From positions 885,553-949,552 of the forward strand of contig VXAA01003318.1 in assembly GCA_013399115.1 (NCBI GenBank): a stretch of 64,000 nucleotides of DNA, read 5' to 3'. Below the pieces are notes generated by a model. It saw nothing but the letters and a program-made list of their open reading frames with translations, ran no database searches and had not been told where the DNA came from. Source of the stretch: Anseranas semipalmata (Eukaryota > Chordata > Aves > Anseriformes > Anseranatidae). The position numbers and the translations under genes were made by a program. Below, piece after piece: positions 25,019 to 36,779 of the stretch (position 1 is its first letter; each line of letters begins with the position of its first letter).

Positions 25019-26790
25019 GAAGCAAAGACCAGGGAAGCCCTGATGATGAATGCTTTAAGAACAGAGACAGATTTACCTGTAACATTTCTGTACATCCAGT
25101 CAGAGATAAAGAACTTCACCCGAGATTGAACGTTTCCATTCATCACTCAGTTTTTCTGAAGGCAAAGCAGGAATACAGTGAGTTAAGTCACAAGCTAAAA
25201 TGAGGAGCATCAGTGGGAACAAGAACATATTATCTTTTCTTATAATTAGGAGGAGGACCTCAAACAGAGCACCAATTATCTGAAATTGTATGTACACTAC
25301 AGGAGGCAAGTGAGGACTTCACTTAAGCCTTATTACAAAACAGGGGCGTGTCACTGGGACATTACCTGAGGAGACAGGGCAGCAACGTGGGGCAGAAGCC
25401 AGGGGGAAGCCAAGGACTCTGCACAGTACTGCAGATTCTCCATCTTCCCCACTCTGTGAGTCAAGTGTGGGGAGCTCAAAGAAAATTTGCAGTAGGCAGC
25501 TTATGAGCACCAAGCTTATGAGCTTATGGCAGAGGAGCAGAAGTCAGGAGCTAGTGGTAGGGTTTGTATTCTCTCCTTTTTTCCCCAGTAAATCTGCTTC
25601 CGAGTGGGTTTCTTGTGACCTACTCACTGTAAATCTAGCAAACTTCCTTGCAAGATGCTGTTAGCTCTTCCCCAGCCCCCACCCAAAACAAAAAAGTTTT
25701 ACATCAAAGTAGCTGGTCTATTAATAACAGCAGCAAGTTTCTGACAGCGTTATAAAGAGATGATTTGCTGAGACAAGCTTATATTGGTTGATATGGTAGG
25801 TAGTATTTACCAGGTCACTTGAAAAAAAGCAACGGTTTCTCCTTATGCTGGCAGGAGCTATTGTATGTGTTAAAACGAATGATGAATTTCCTTCTGAAGA
25901 TTTACAGATAATTTCTTTACAGTAATTGTCATACTGCACTGACAATCTGAATGCCATTATCACAGTAATAACTGAAATTAAAAAGTGAAATAGTGTCATT
26001 TGAAGATGAATACAAAGAATGTAGAAAGACTTGCACACTGACTCACTTGAGCTATTCTTTTCTCTACCTGTTGTTCTATATATTTATGATCTTCTAGTGG
26101 AATTTATTTCAATAAGAACAGTATTTTTTCATTTAAACATTTCCTAATGGATTTAATGTCTCTGGACAAAACTCACTTCCAATATCACATTCAAGCAATT
26201 AATGGACTGTGTTATAACAGATCTAGCTTGGACACTCCCTATAACAAACCTGAATAATTTAAATGAAAAAAAAAAATTCATTAACATAGTATGTAAAGTT
26301 ATCTGTTCCTGAACTAAACCATCAGTTGGAAGTGTGGTCAGCTGGGAAATGGGCTTTAAAATGATACTTCCTCAAACCAAAATGCTACTGTGGACTCAGA
26401 AATTGCGATATTCCTCTCTACTCAGGGACAGTGCAATTAAGCATGGGTACCTGAATTAGCAGACTATTGTCCCTCATTTGGGGCCTTTCAGAAGCAGTTC
26501 AGGTCACCTAAATATTTAAATGTTTGAATATTTAAATGTGCTTAATGGGAGGTTTTATTTATTTATTTATTTGAAACTACCTTAGTGCTGAAAGTAGACT
26601 AAGCTAATTCAGGCACTTGAATGTGCTGCTTGTGACTTGGACAAGCCAACTGAGTGTCTGGCTGCAGTGCATAGGGACAGTCTCATCGGTGTCCTCCAGC
26701 TCCAGTCCTGGCCACATTCTTCTGACTCTGACAAAATATCTAATTGCATGACAAGTTGATTTATGGGGCTAAACCAGCAGAGAACCAACA
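25019..26790. other. Single-copy DNA, no gene seen
   Basis: Contains a short ATTT array at about 26,555-26,572. The 25,300-25,560 and 26,600-26,730 stretches are somewhat richer in GC, but I cannot tie them to any protein or transposon. Confidence 0.5.
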
Positions 26791-26960
26791 GAGAAGAGAA
26801 GAGAAGAGAAGAGAAGAGAAGAGAAGAGAAGAGAAGAGAAGAGAAGAGAAGAGAAGAGAAGAGAAGAGAAGAGAAGAGAGAAGAGAAGAGAAGAGAAGAG
26901 AAGAGAAGAGAAGAGAAGAGAAGAGAAGAGAAGAGAAGAGAAGAGAAGAGAGAAGAGAGA
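26791..26960. repeat. GAGAA pentanucleotide microsatellite, 170 bp
   Basis: More than 30 near-perfect GAGAA units, with two single-unit breaks (GAGAG) near 26,876-26,880 and 26,950. The plus strand is entirely purine across the array. Frames through it, giving alternating Glu/Arg/Lys or Ser/Leu/Phe products, are artefacts of the repeat. Its length and purity suggest it is variable in the population. Confidence 0.97.
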
Positions 26961-27154
26961 TTACCTTTCTTCTGGTTTAGTTTTCTGAGCCTACTTCTTG
27001 TATAAGTGCCAGCAGAAAGGACAGTATTGAAAATCCCATCAGAAAGAGATGGGCAAGGGCAAGACCACACTTCTTTGTAGCAGCTTGCTGAAAGATGGCG
27101 TTAGTAGTACTGTAAGGCCAACCATGAAGGTAGATGAGATGACACAGTTACTTC

Positions 27155-28217
27155 TCTGGCTGGGTGGCCGGGCCCAAAGAGTCGTGGTTAATGGAGTCAA
27201 GTCCAGTTGGAGGCCGGTCACTAGTGGCGTCCCCCAGGGCTCAGTACTGGGGCCGGTGCTCTTTAATATCTTTATAGATGATCTGGACGAGGGGATTGAG
27301 TGTACCCTCAGTAAGTTTGCAGACGACACCAAGTTAGGTGCATGTGTCGATCTGCTCGAGGGTAGGAAGGCTCTGCAGAAGGATTTGGATAGGCTGGACC
27401 GATGGGCTGAGGCCAACTGTATGAAGTTTAACAAGGCCAAGTGCCGGGTCCTGCACCTGGGGCACAACAACCCCAGGCAGAGCTACAGGCTGGGGGATGA
27501 GTGGCTGGAAAGCTGCCTGGCAGAGAAGGACCTGGGTGTGCTGGTTGACAGTCGGCTGAATATGAGCCAGCAGTGTGCTCAGGTGGCCAAGAAGGCCAAC
27601 GGCATCCTGGCTTGTATCAGGAACAGTGTGGCCAGCAGGACTAGGGAGGTGATTGTCCCCCTGTACTCGGCTCTGGTGAGGCCGCACCTCGAGTACTGTG
27701 TTCAGTTTTGGGCCCCTCACTACAAGAAGGACATGGAGGTGCTCGAGAGAGTCCAGAGAAGGGCAACGAAGCTGGTGAGGGGTCTGGAGAACAAGTCTTA
27801 CGAGGTACGGCTGAGGGAGCTGGGGTTGTTCAGCCTGGAGAAGAGGAGGCTCAGGGGTGACCTTATCGCTCTCTACAGGTACCTTAAAGGAGGCTGTAGT
27901 GAGGTAGGGATTGGTCTCTTCTCCCACGTGCCTGGTGACAGGACGAGGGGGAATGGGCTCAAGTTGCGTCAGGGGAGGTTTAGGTTGAATGTTAGGAAAA
28001 ACTTCTTTACCGAAAGGGTAGTTAGGCATTGGAATGGGCTGCCCAGGGAAGTGGTTGAGTCACCATCCCTGGAGGTCTTTAAAAGACGTTTAGATGTTGA
28101 GCTTAGAGATATGGTTTAGTGTGGGCCTTGTTAGAGTTAGGTCAGAGGTTGGACTAGGTGATCTTGGAGGTCTCTTCCAACCTGAACAATTCTGTGATTC
28201 TGTGATTCTGTGATTCT
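27155..28217 (+). mobile_element. Young 5'-truncated CR1 LINE
   Basis: Carries the C-terminal half of CR1 ORF2, the short 3' UTR (28,120 onward, with the conserved GGTTGGACTAGGTGATCTTG stretch) and three full ATTCTGTG octamers plus a partial fourth at 28,189-28,217, the diagnostic CR1 3' end. 5' truncation is usual for CR1, and no poly-A tail or target duplication is expected. The open frame and clean octamers show much less decay than the other CR1 copies in the window. The 5' boundary is judged by where the protein similarity begins and may be off by some tens of bases. Confidence 0.93.
27157..28119 (+). pseudogene. CR1 ORF2 fragment: C-terminal reverse transcriptase part
   Basis: ORF2 of CR1 encodes an endonuclease plus reverse transcriptase that copies its RNA at a nicked chromosomal target. 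Only the C-terminal part is here. [11 protein letters not shown] (27,223-27,255) is the RT block before the catalytic box, and FADD (27,316-27,327) is the catalytic two-aspartate box. Then come the [16 protein letters not shown] region, [27 protein letters not shown], and the terminal [20 protein letters not shown] block ending in RDMV. The frame stays open upstream to an ATG at 27,049, but those first ~36 codons are flanking DNA. The endonuclease and the early RT blocks are missing, so it cannot make an active enzyme. A long frame on the opposite strand (27,334-28,029) is a shadow. Confidence 0.92.
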
Positions 28218-30891
28218 CATAGTGTACAAAAAGGGAAGAGTACAGGAGCTCAGTACCAGTCACAAATGCTGTCACCAGAGAAGGATGATTATGAAAACTC
28301 TGGCTAGCTTTCTTCCAGTGAAAGGCAAATCTCCCAGTAAAAGGTATTTATTAATATGGATGGGAAGCAGGAGAGAGGAAAGTGGAGAAGTAAATTTAGC
28401 AAGGTTGCTGTCTGCATCTCTGGTCTGCCTTGTGTGTCAGAAGCGATGGGTACAAGATGGCTACAAGTGCACTCAAGATCAGAAATGACAAGGGGAAATA
28501 AAAAATTAATTTTCAAATGCATTTCACAGTTCACGCACAGTTAGGTGCAACTTATTTTTAAAATTCCCTTCGCAATTCGGGATTCACTTTACTTGATGTA
28601 AAATGTGTTGTTTTATACTTATAGGAGTTGACTCATAAATAATACAACTAGTAAGTTTCAGCTTTCAGAAAGGTCTATGCTTACTGGAATTTACTGAATT
28701 TAAGCAAGACATACTTTGCACTTTGCATACTCTGCAGGGTAACTACGATGTAGGCATAACTCTGTTGAAATAATTGTTTGCTTCTCCTTACACTAAGACT
28801 GAATTAGACTCACTTCATTTAAATTCATGTTAGCATCTGAGTGTAACAGTGCAATAGCATAAGAATCCTAGCCTAGGATTCCTGTGGCTTAAGTAAACAC
28901 AGCACGTAACCTGGTGTCATGAGCTGTGTGCCTTTCATGCCACGGTTATGACACACATAAGGAGAACACCAGACAGCCTCACCCTCTGTGCACTGATCCC
29001 TGAAGATCTTCAGGGGTTTTTCTTGTACATCAGCGCTGAAACATGAGAACACAGAAAAGGCAATTGCCAAAATTGATCTGAGACACAACAGTTAATATTA
29101 CATGTGATTGATACAATTCTCAGTTTTTAAACTTGGGCCAGACTCCTTCCTAGCGTAAATCAGCACAGTTCTACTGAAATCAATGGACGAACATGAAAAC
29201 ATATTTTTCATCTGCTATCACAAACCCATTGTCAGTCCACTGAAAGACTGAAATCATTATGGTGATCTTCCTTAATGTTATTTAGTCTTTATAACCATCA
29301 CTGCAAATTTTGGCTCTCTTTAATGTTCACTGTTCTCCTCACTGTAGTTGCTTTAGAGCAATGCCAATATCCTCCAGCTAGTGATCTGTTATCCTTGACT
29401 ATAGACTAAAGACCCCCTTAGCTCCAAACCAAAACGTTGCAAACGACCACACATTTTGTGGGTTTTGTGAAAACCTGTCTTTGCATTTGATGTGCAGTCA
29501 GTTGACTGTCTGATTTATATTGCCAAAAAGGTTTTCTTTGGATCTGATCAGGAAATGCACAAACTCCAAGTATTACAAGAAACAGAAGCAGAAGGGATTT
29601 TTTTCAGCATTTTTTTCCCCAATACTTTCTAATATGTGTATTCTTGTATGGTGAAACATAAGGGAAAGGTTGCCACCATTGCACTTGAAAGTGGAGGACA
29701 GAGTTCTGCTGTAGCAATCAGGTGTCTGAGACAGTTCATTTTACTGTGGAGTGAAAGGACTCCTGAGTCATTATGACAAATTAATGCCAACATAAGATGC
29801 CAATGCAGAAGGCTGTCTCTCCTTGCAAAGAGAAGACCACAGTAAATCTAACCAATTTGCTAATATATAAGCTTATACGCTACTGTTTCAACAATTCCAA
29901 AGAGAAGGCAGCTTCCAGCAAAGGCTAGGAACTTTATGCGTATAAGTGTGGGTGCTTTGGTTTTGAGGCTCTGGAACTGAAGGTCAGAATAGTTTCAAAG
30001 AAATGCTGAAGATCTGGTCACAAAAAGTAAGTTATGTTAGAGCCATCAATCTCAAGCTGGTCATCGGGACCAGAGATCTTCAACGATGTTAGTCACTTCA
30101 GGCAACTTAGGAAAAAGAGCATAAATTTTTGTTTATTTTCAGTTTTTTCCAAATTTTACTGTAGGCATCCAAAGATATTAATTATTATTTCTGAAGTTCT
30201 GCTACTTTCTTGAATTAGAGACAAAACAGAGCAAAATAACTTTTTTTTTTTTTTTTTTTTAGGAGGGGTGGCTTATGGCTTCAGGAATAGATCACACTCC
30301 AAACATCATATAAGGATAGAGTTAAAAATGCATGGTCTCCTTTCTTTGACCTGTTCCTGCACTTTGCGTGCACATGAGCAGATGCATTCATTTGTCAGTG
30401 GTTGTTGACAATGTTGTTGCACTGGCACAGGGGAACAACTTGCCCGAGAAAAGATGTCAATTCAAAGTAGAGTTCATCAGTTAGCCTCAACGAGTAGTTA
30501 GAAACATCTCCCCATATGTCAGCACACATTATAGGCCCCAGGCCTGAGAGTGAATAGGGCAGAATCAGCTGGTCCCCAGACTTGCTTGGCAAAGCCTCCT
30601 GCCCTTGGCATTGCTCCCAGCTCCGCTCTCAGGGCTTCTTTAGCAGCTGCGCTACAAACTGACCTTTGGAAGCAAGCAAAAAGCACAAGCTCTAGGGTCC
30701 CACCAGACTCCTCCCCACTTTTTGCCCTAGGGAGCGAAGGGGGGAAAAACGCATAACATTGCAAAGAAAATTGTAATGAAAGGGATGGTTGAGAGTTATT
30801 ACCTGTCAGATCCGCTACCTGAACAAATTCATTGAACCTAAACAACCTTTTAGTTTTAATAGAACAACTGAAGGAGATACTTTAAGAAGAG
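28218..30891. other. Single-copy DNA, no gene seen
   Basis: No exon or transposon is recognised. A T20 run lies at 30,241-30,260. The 30,540-30,740 stretch is richer in GC, and frames of 66-108 codons open there on both strands, but they match nothing I know. Confidence 0.5.
30241..30260. repeat. Poly-T run (T20)
   Basis: Uninterrupted run of twenty T, with no recognised retrocopy body next to it. Confidence 0.95.
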
Positions 30892-31474
30892 TGTTGTGGT
30901 TTAATTGGGCAGGCTGCTAAGTACCACACAGCCGTTCACTCACTCCCCCCCACAGTGGGATGGGGGAAAGAATCATTAAAAAAGAGGGTAAAAACTCATA
31001 GATTGAGATAAAAACAGTTTAATAGGACAGAAAAGGAAGGGAAAATAATAATAATACTAATGACAACAACAACAATAATAATGCTAAGATATACAAAACA
31101 AGCGATGCACAATGCAATTGCTCACCACCCACTAACCAATGCCCAGCCAGATCTGGAGCAGCACCTCCCCCCGCCCCTGGCCAACCCCCCCATTTTATTG
31201 TTCAGCATGATGCCATGTGACATGAGATATCCCTTCAGCCAGTTTGGGTCAGCTGTCCTGGTTCTGTCCCCTCCCAGCTCCATGTGCACCCCCAGCCTCC
31301 TCACTGGCAGGGCAGCACGAGAAGCTGAAAAGTCCTTGGCTCTGAGTAAGCACTGCTCTGCAACAACTAAAACATCAGTGCATTATTGGCATTATTCTCA
31401 TCCTAATTCCAAAATACAGCACCATACCAGCTACTAGGAAGAATATTAACTCTATCCCAGCCAAAACCAGGACA
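30892..31474 (-). mobile_element. Solo LTR of an endogenous retrovirus (minus strand)
   Basis: On the plus strand it begins TGTTGTGGTTTAA and ends AAACCAGGACA, the exact reverse complement layout of the LTR at 24,433. It is 583 bp against 586 bp. Long stretches match that copy, including the AGTCCTTGGCTCTG, ACAGTTTAATAGGACAG and GCGATGCACAATGCAATTGC segments. The AAT/AAC microsatellite at about 31,045-31,082 is the counterpart of the TTA array there. Flanks are AAGAG and CAGAG, a 5-bp target duplication with one mismatch. It is a solo LTR with no internal retroviral sequence. Confidence 0.9.
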
Positions 31475-31682
31475 CAGAGGTAAGCTTGCAGTGTTATCTA
31501 GGCCATATATGCCTCTAAACTTAAAACTGATACAAAACTGGATTAGTTAATCATTTTACCCTTGTCAGTAAAACCCCTTGATCAAGCAAAATCTCACATA
31601 CCTGTCTGAATTCAGAAGGTTGCAAGAAAAAAAGGAAGAAGGTTTCACTAAACCCAAAGTAAAACAAAATAAGCAGCCATTA

Positions 31683-31697
31683 CCCCCCCCCCCCCCC
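31683..31697. repeat. Poly-C run (C15)
   Basis: Uninterrupted C15. Such tracts are error-prone in assembly and can fold as G-quadruplex (minus strand) or i-motif. Confidence 0.92.
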
Positions 31698-32470
31698 AAT
31701 AGGTTTAGTCTTCTTAAAGTATTTACATTGCTTTAAATTCTTTTGAAACACTTCCACACTTCCAGTGAGTCATCTGTCTAGTATCAATGTGTTGCATGCA
31801 TGACTCTTAATGAAGACATGCTCTTGCATGGATTTTTACTACATTTATTATAGGGCTGGCTAAATTAAAAATTGGACAATTATGTACTTTTGCACCTCTT
31901 ATTTCTATGATTCTAGTACTAATAACTCTAGGCAATTAGTTTACTGTCATATACACAGGGATAGAGCAGGTCAGCATTTTAATTTTATGCTTGAGTCTAT
32001 GGGACTTAAACATCCCAAATTCATAGAAATTTAAAGGAACCAGACTCCATTTGCCATATTTGAAAAGCCAACAAATAAATACTTTCAATATAAAGTACCT
32101 TAGCTGAAAAGTTATTCGTTCAACTTTGGTGCCAGAATACAAATTTTCAGAGAATTCTACAAAAAATAAAAAATAAAAATAAAAAAATCAGTAATTAAAC
32201 GTTCTGTGCATGCTCTAGGCTCACAAATTTTCCTCGTCTTTTGTCCATCAAGATTTTCCATACGGGAAACACACAACCATCCTGATATAGAGAACTGTCT
32301 GAAGCCAACACTATTTATCTCATGCCTGAAGGGCAGGCTGCAGAGAATTCACAGCAGACACAGAGAATGTAAATCTTTGGTGAAATGCACCTCACAGGTC
32401 CCTTGATACATCATTAAGATGATGGGCCAAATCTAGTCACACTGACAGATTACATTTTCTCCCTCAGGAC

Positions 32471-32497
32471 AAATATATATATACATATATATATATA
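32471..32497. repeat. AT dinucleotide microsatellite
   Basis: TA/AT repeats with one TACATA interruption. Confidence 0.9.
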
Positions 32498-34082
32498 GCC
32501 TTTGCAAGTATCCAAATTTCATCTTTTTAGATCTAAACAACCCATTTCCCACCATAAAAAACAATTTAAACTTTGCAATCACTTTATAATATCTAAACTT
32601 GGAGTGAAAAGGTGGGAAGACTGTTATCTTTGATCAATTTGCTGCTTTGTAAAACCAGTGTTCATGTCGTTTACGTACTTAATGTAGTTGTTGCATAAAA
32701 TGATTTTTAAAGTTATAAATGACTGTCCTGTATCCCAAACAAATGTTCTTCGTTGTCAAAAAGTAGGCCAACATCTTGCTTCTCCATTGCTGTCAAACAC
32801 TCTTTCTGTTTCTTTTCTCTCCAACACTTCCATAGCATTGAGTTTTGTCTGCAGAATACTACCAAGTAGGAGCAAATATAGTGGTAGGTATTAGTAGATA
32901 TTGCAAAAATTTAAAGGATCTGTCCCCCAAATCTATTTTCTTAGCTGACATCTAACCTTTTTTATGATTAGCATATCATTAGGTAATGATCAGATCTGCC
33001 AAGCTTTCTTTAGTTATCTGTGGACCTGTTGTCCTAGAGCTGCAATCTTTTCCTTTCTAAAGCTTGCACCTGGATATATTCATTCAAAAAAATAAAATTA
33101 ACATCACATACTTGGTTCTTACGGTTGCAAGGAGAAATGAAGAAATGCTTGAACTGAACAGATGCAAGAGTGTCTCCCCCATCTGCAGAGAATGGGAAAA
33201 GAAAAAGCCAGACAAGTGACCCGATTTTTCCCCTGGCTGCTGGATCTTTCGAGCTGAAAGCCACTTCCAAAGGGGAACAGGGGGGTGCAGCCCAGCTAAG
33301 AGCCCCATATTCCTTGGCAAGTCAGGCCTTGCTATTGCTACCTCAGCACAAATATGAGCTGCCCGTGGAGGCAACATGCAGAACCTTCTGCCTAACCAGC
33401 TGGCATCTTTTTCCCCCCCAAAAAGCTGTAGGTTGCTCAGTGATAGAGAACAGAGTGAGAACAGCAGCACTAAGTCCTAAATCAGCCATTGGATAGAGCC
33501 AGCCATGGTGAGTGGGGGCAGATGGACTCCCCCAAAACCTGTTACTATCTCCCTACTGTAGGTGTGGCGCTCAAGAAACAGTTGTGTATCCATCTCAGGC
33601 ACATGAAGAAGCATTGCTAAGGTACCCACGGATTGTCACTAGTTTTTCTTTCTGTTTTTCCCCTTGTATTCACATAACTTTTTGATGTTTTAAACAATGG
33701 TTTCTTAGTGCAGCTATGAATCAGTACCTCTGAATGAAGATGAGAGCAATTCTACCAGCACACAGCACCGGCTCCATGTCTGTAAATTCTCAGAAAGATG
33801 TACTTCACCATACTGAGGCTGATCCTTGTCCTCGACTCAACAGATGGACAACAGTGTGCTGGATTCACCCTCTTCACGTGAACTCAGATTAAGCTCGTAC
33901 TCTGCATTAGTCCCCCAAAGAACATCTCTCTCCAGTGTCTACAGAGGAAGCCTAGGAAGCTTTCTGAATAGCCATGAAACAGAAATTGGAATTTCTATTA
34001 AGAAAAACAAAACAAAACAACAACAACAAAAAATACTGAAAAAATTGGGGAAAAAGAAAAAACTAAGGAGGAATCTGCTCGC

Positions 34083-34174
34083 CACCGCCCCCGCCCCCCC
34101 CACCNNNNNNNNNNNNNNNNNNNNNGGAAAAAAAAAAAAAAAAGGGGGGACTTCGCCCCCCCCCCCCCCCCCCC
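34083..34174. other. Low-complexity, probably misassembled gap region (21 N)
   Basis: C-rich sequence runs into 21 N at 34,105-34,125. It is followed by GG, A16 (34,128-34,143), G6 (34,144-34,149), ACTTCG and C19 (34,156-34,174). This pile of different homopolymers around a gap is unlike anything else in the window. It is probably a local assembly or consensus error, though a real low-complexity tract that broke the assembly is possible. Confidence 0.8.
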
Positions 34175-36755
34175 AAACACACTTTTTTTACTAACATATT
34201 TATGATGATTACCTTAAAGGCTGAGGAAATAAACAAAATCTGTGTTCTCCTTTCTATGCATCTTTTCTCCATGCTACTTCTACTTAGAAATAACCAAGAA
34301 ACTCCTCAGGACCCATTAGGGCTTTTATTAGCAGAATTACAGGGCAGTGCCCTTGGTAGAGCTTTCCATTTAAAATCTCTAATCTGCACATTATCTGATT
34401 CTGAGCAACTTTCTAAGTAGAATTTATGCATTCATTCTCCTTCTGAATGCCCTTTGGGACCAAAGACTATGCATAGTACTAATTCACTTAAATTTCTCAT
34501 TTATTAAAAAAAAAAAAAAAAAAGGCTCACAAGTTCTTTTAAGCCAATTTTGTTTTCTTTGCAACAATTTTAATTCAGAGCAGTATCAGAATACAGTGAT
34601 CAGGAGTGGCAAGAACAGCATGCTCATACATGACATATTAGAACAAGATATTATGTTTGTTTATTTGAATAAGAAAGCAATAAAATGACCAGATGGGGAA
34701 AAGACCACAAGAAATCACAACTGTATGATGTTCAAAATGGAAATAAATCAGTCAACCAATCAACTGAAAAGGAGGACTCACTTTCCCTGAGTAACATAAG
34801 CTTCTTCCCATATTTTCCTGGAATTTAAAGATCCAGTACTTGCTGCTTGGATCACTTTCAGATCATTTGTCTGGCAAACACATTTTTAGATCTCTTTGGG
34901 GGAAAAAAAGCGGGTGGGGATTAATGGATGTATCTGTTCTTTTAAGAAAATAAAGAAATTAATAAATACAAAATCTTTTGAGAAATAGAGCCATAAATAT
35001 TGCAGTTGGAAGCCAGGGGGTGCTGAGCATATTACATCTGGTCACAGCTGTGAGTGCTGAGCACTGGAAAGCTGAACATGTGCCATTTTTGAGTTCTGGC
35101 TTTACTGGAATGGAGCCTAGAACCTTGTCTGGGAATAGTCTATATTGGATGACCTTCATGGCTCATCTTTCATCCCCTCTATCCACATCTGAAGCATCTG
35201 GCAGAAAGAGGAAAGATGGGAAAAACTGTTTAGATGAGTGGGTAGGGGATTTGCGAACAGTCAGGTTTGACAGCTGTATTCCACATACAGATTTTATGAG
35301 TTTAAGGAAACCTAACATGCTGTACATCCAGTCCTTTCTTTGGTTTTCTATCACCTTTTCAAAAAATCCAGATGCAATCCATAATTGGTGCTGAGTATTG
35401 AAACCAAATTACTGCACACCGTGCCTCCACCTCACTGTTTTCAGCACTGGTTGCTGTGAAAAAAAGACAACGATGTTTGATCAGATCTCTGTTGCTTTTT
35501 GAAAAAAAAAAAAAAAACAAAAAAAAACCACAAGAAGCTCCACTCTGTTTTTGAGAAACAAAGTTGGCAAATGCAAGGATGTATTACCATAAGGTGCTAG
35601 AAGCTGTCAAAAACCTGAATTTCTCGAATTGTGTTACGGAACAGTTCTTAGAATACAACAATTCAGGGTTTAAAAATAAGGTACATTTAAATTTAGTAAG
35701 AGCCATCACAAAGACAGAATATGAGAAAAGAATATCAGCTACAGCTCCAGTCTTGTAGATTGAGTTTATGTCTTCTGAAGTCGGCTTGCGCTCACATCTC
35801 AAGTAAGGCTGAACTCCTGTGTGTGCACCTTCCACTGGAGGTAGAAATCACACCTTTTACCACTGCCAGGGCCAAACTCCCATAAGCCAGAGTAAGCCAT
35901 GACTGTTTGACCATTTTATCTACTTCCTTCAGAATAAGGCTCAAATTAAGAAGTTTTGAATGTCTGTTGTGCTGGAAGAGTTCTTTTCCCCAGAAAACAG
36001 GGGTGTATGTGTGAACATGAGTTCTTAAAACTGAATATTGTGACTGAAAACTTGGACTAAAAAGTTTAAAATTATTTAAAACACATTTATAAATGTTTCT
36101 CTGTGTTTAATCTAGCAGGTAACATGTGGATCCCAGGCTGAGGCTAGGGCATGCGCTTCCAAACTGGACACGATCAAATTGTTTTGGCACTGCTTCGGGA
36201 TCCAGCATAGCCACTGCCACCCAGTTAGGATCAAGCCCAAGGCTCACTTCCCTCAGTAAGCAGCCCTGTAGGATAAGGAATTACCTTTCTACAGGTGGGA
36301 GAGATAGGGTTTAAAGGAAGGCTCATGAAGTAAAAGAGACCCTCACTGGTCATGACCACATTTAGTTTAGTGATAACTTCAGCAACTGCAGCACCCAGCA
36401 GGATCTCCAAGTACCCTAAAAGACTCTCAACGTCCTTCTGAATAACGTACACCTTTGTCAGTGATTTGACTCCACCAAACTGGCTATAGCAGTCCTAAAT
36501 TAGGACTCGAGTAACAATACCTTCAGCTGACCACTGTCACTCTGCGTACTGCCTCTTTCCCCCTTTCACATTGTCCAGTATCTGCCAGAAGCACTCCTTG
36601 CTGCACTGCTGAGAAACTGCAGAGCAATTGTCCACGTCTTCTTACAGATGTGCTATAAAAGATGCTTATTTAGCATGTTCACATAACCGCTTTTGACCTC
36701 ATGACATACAAATTGTCCTTTCATTGGTTTTGATTCTATAGATCCCTGATTATTT

Positions 36756-36779
36756 GGGGGGGTAGGGGGTGGGGGGTGG
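36756..36779 (+). repeat. G-rich tract with quadruplex potential
   Basis: G7-TA-G5-T-G6-T-G2. Four or more runs of three G can be drawn with loops of one to two bases, satisfying the usual G-quadruplex pattern on the plus strand. Whether it folds in vivo is unknown. Confidence 0.75.

Larger units (their letters stand above)
31475..34104. other. Single-copy DNA, no gene seen
   Basis: Contains a C15 run at 31,683-31,697 and an AT microsatellite at 32,471-32,497. Open frames around 33,084-33,500 and 33,826-34,080 have no recognisable domain. Confidence 0.5.

Noticed and set aside
24541..25043. Short frames inside the plus-strand LTR
   Set aside because: The LTR is non-coding; the poly-Tyr part comes from its TTA microsatellite.
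26609..27070. Long frames with Ser/Leu/Phe or Glu/Arg/Lys repeats
   Set aside because: They are translations of the GAGAA microsatellite.
27334..28029. 231-codon minus-strand frame rich in Pro, Gln and Leu
   Set aside because: It lies antisense to the open CR1 RT frame and matches nothing; it is a shadow of that frame.
33826..34194. Ser-rich frame reaching into the second gap
   Set aside because: The end is built from homopolymers and N. The first part is protein-like but has no recognised domain or supporting splice context.
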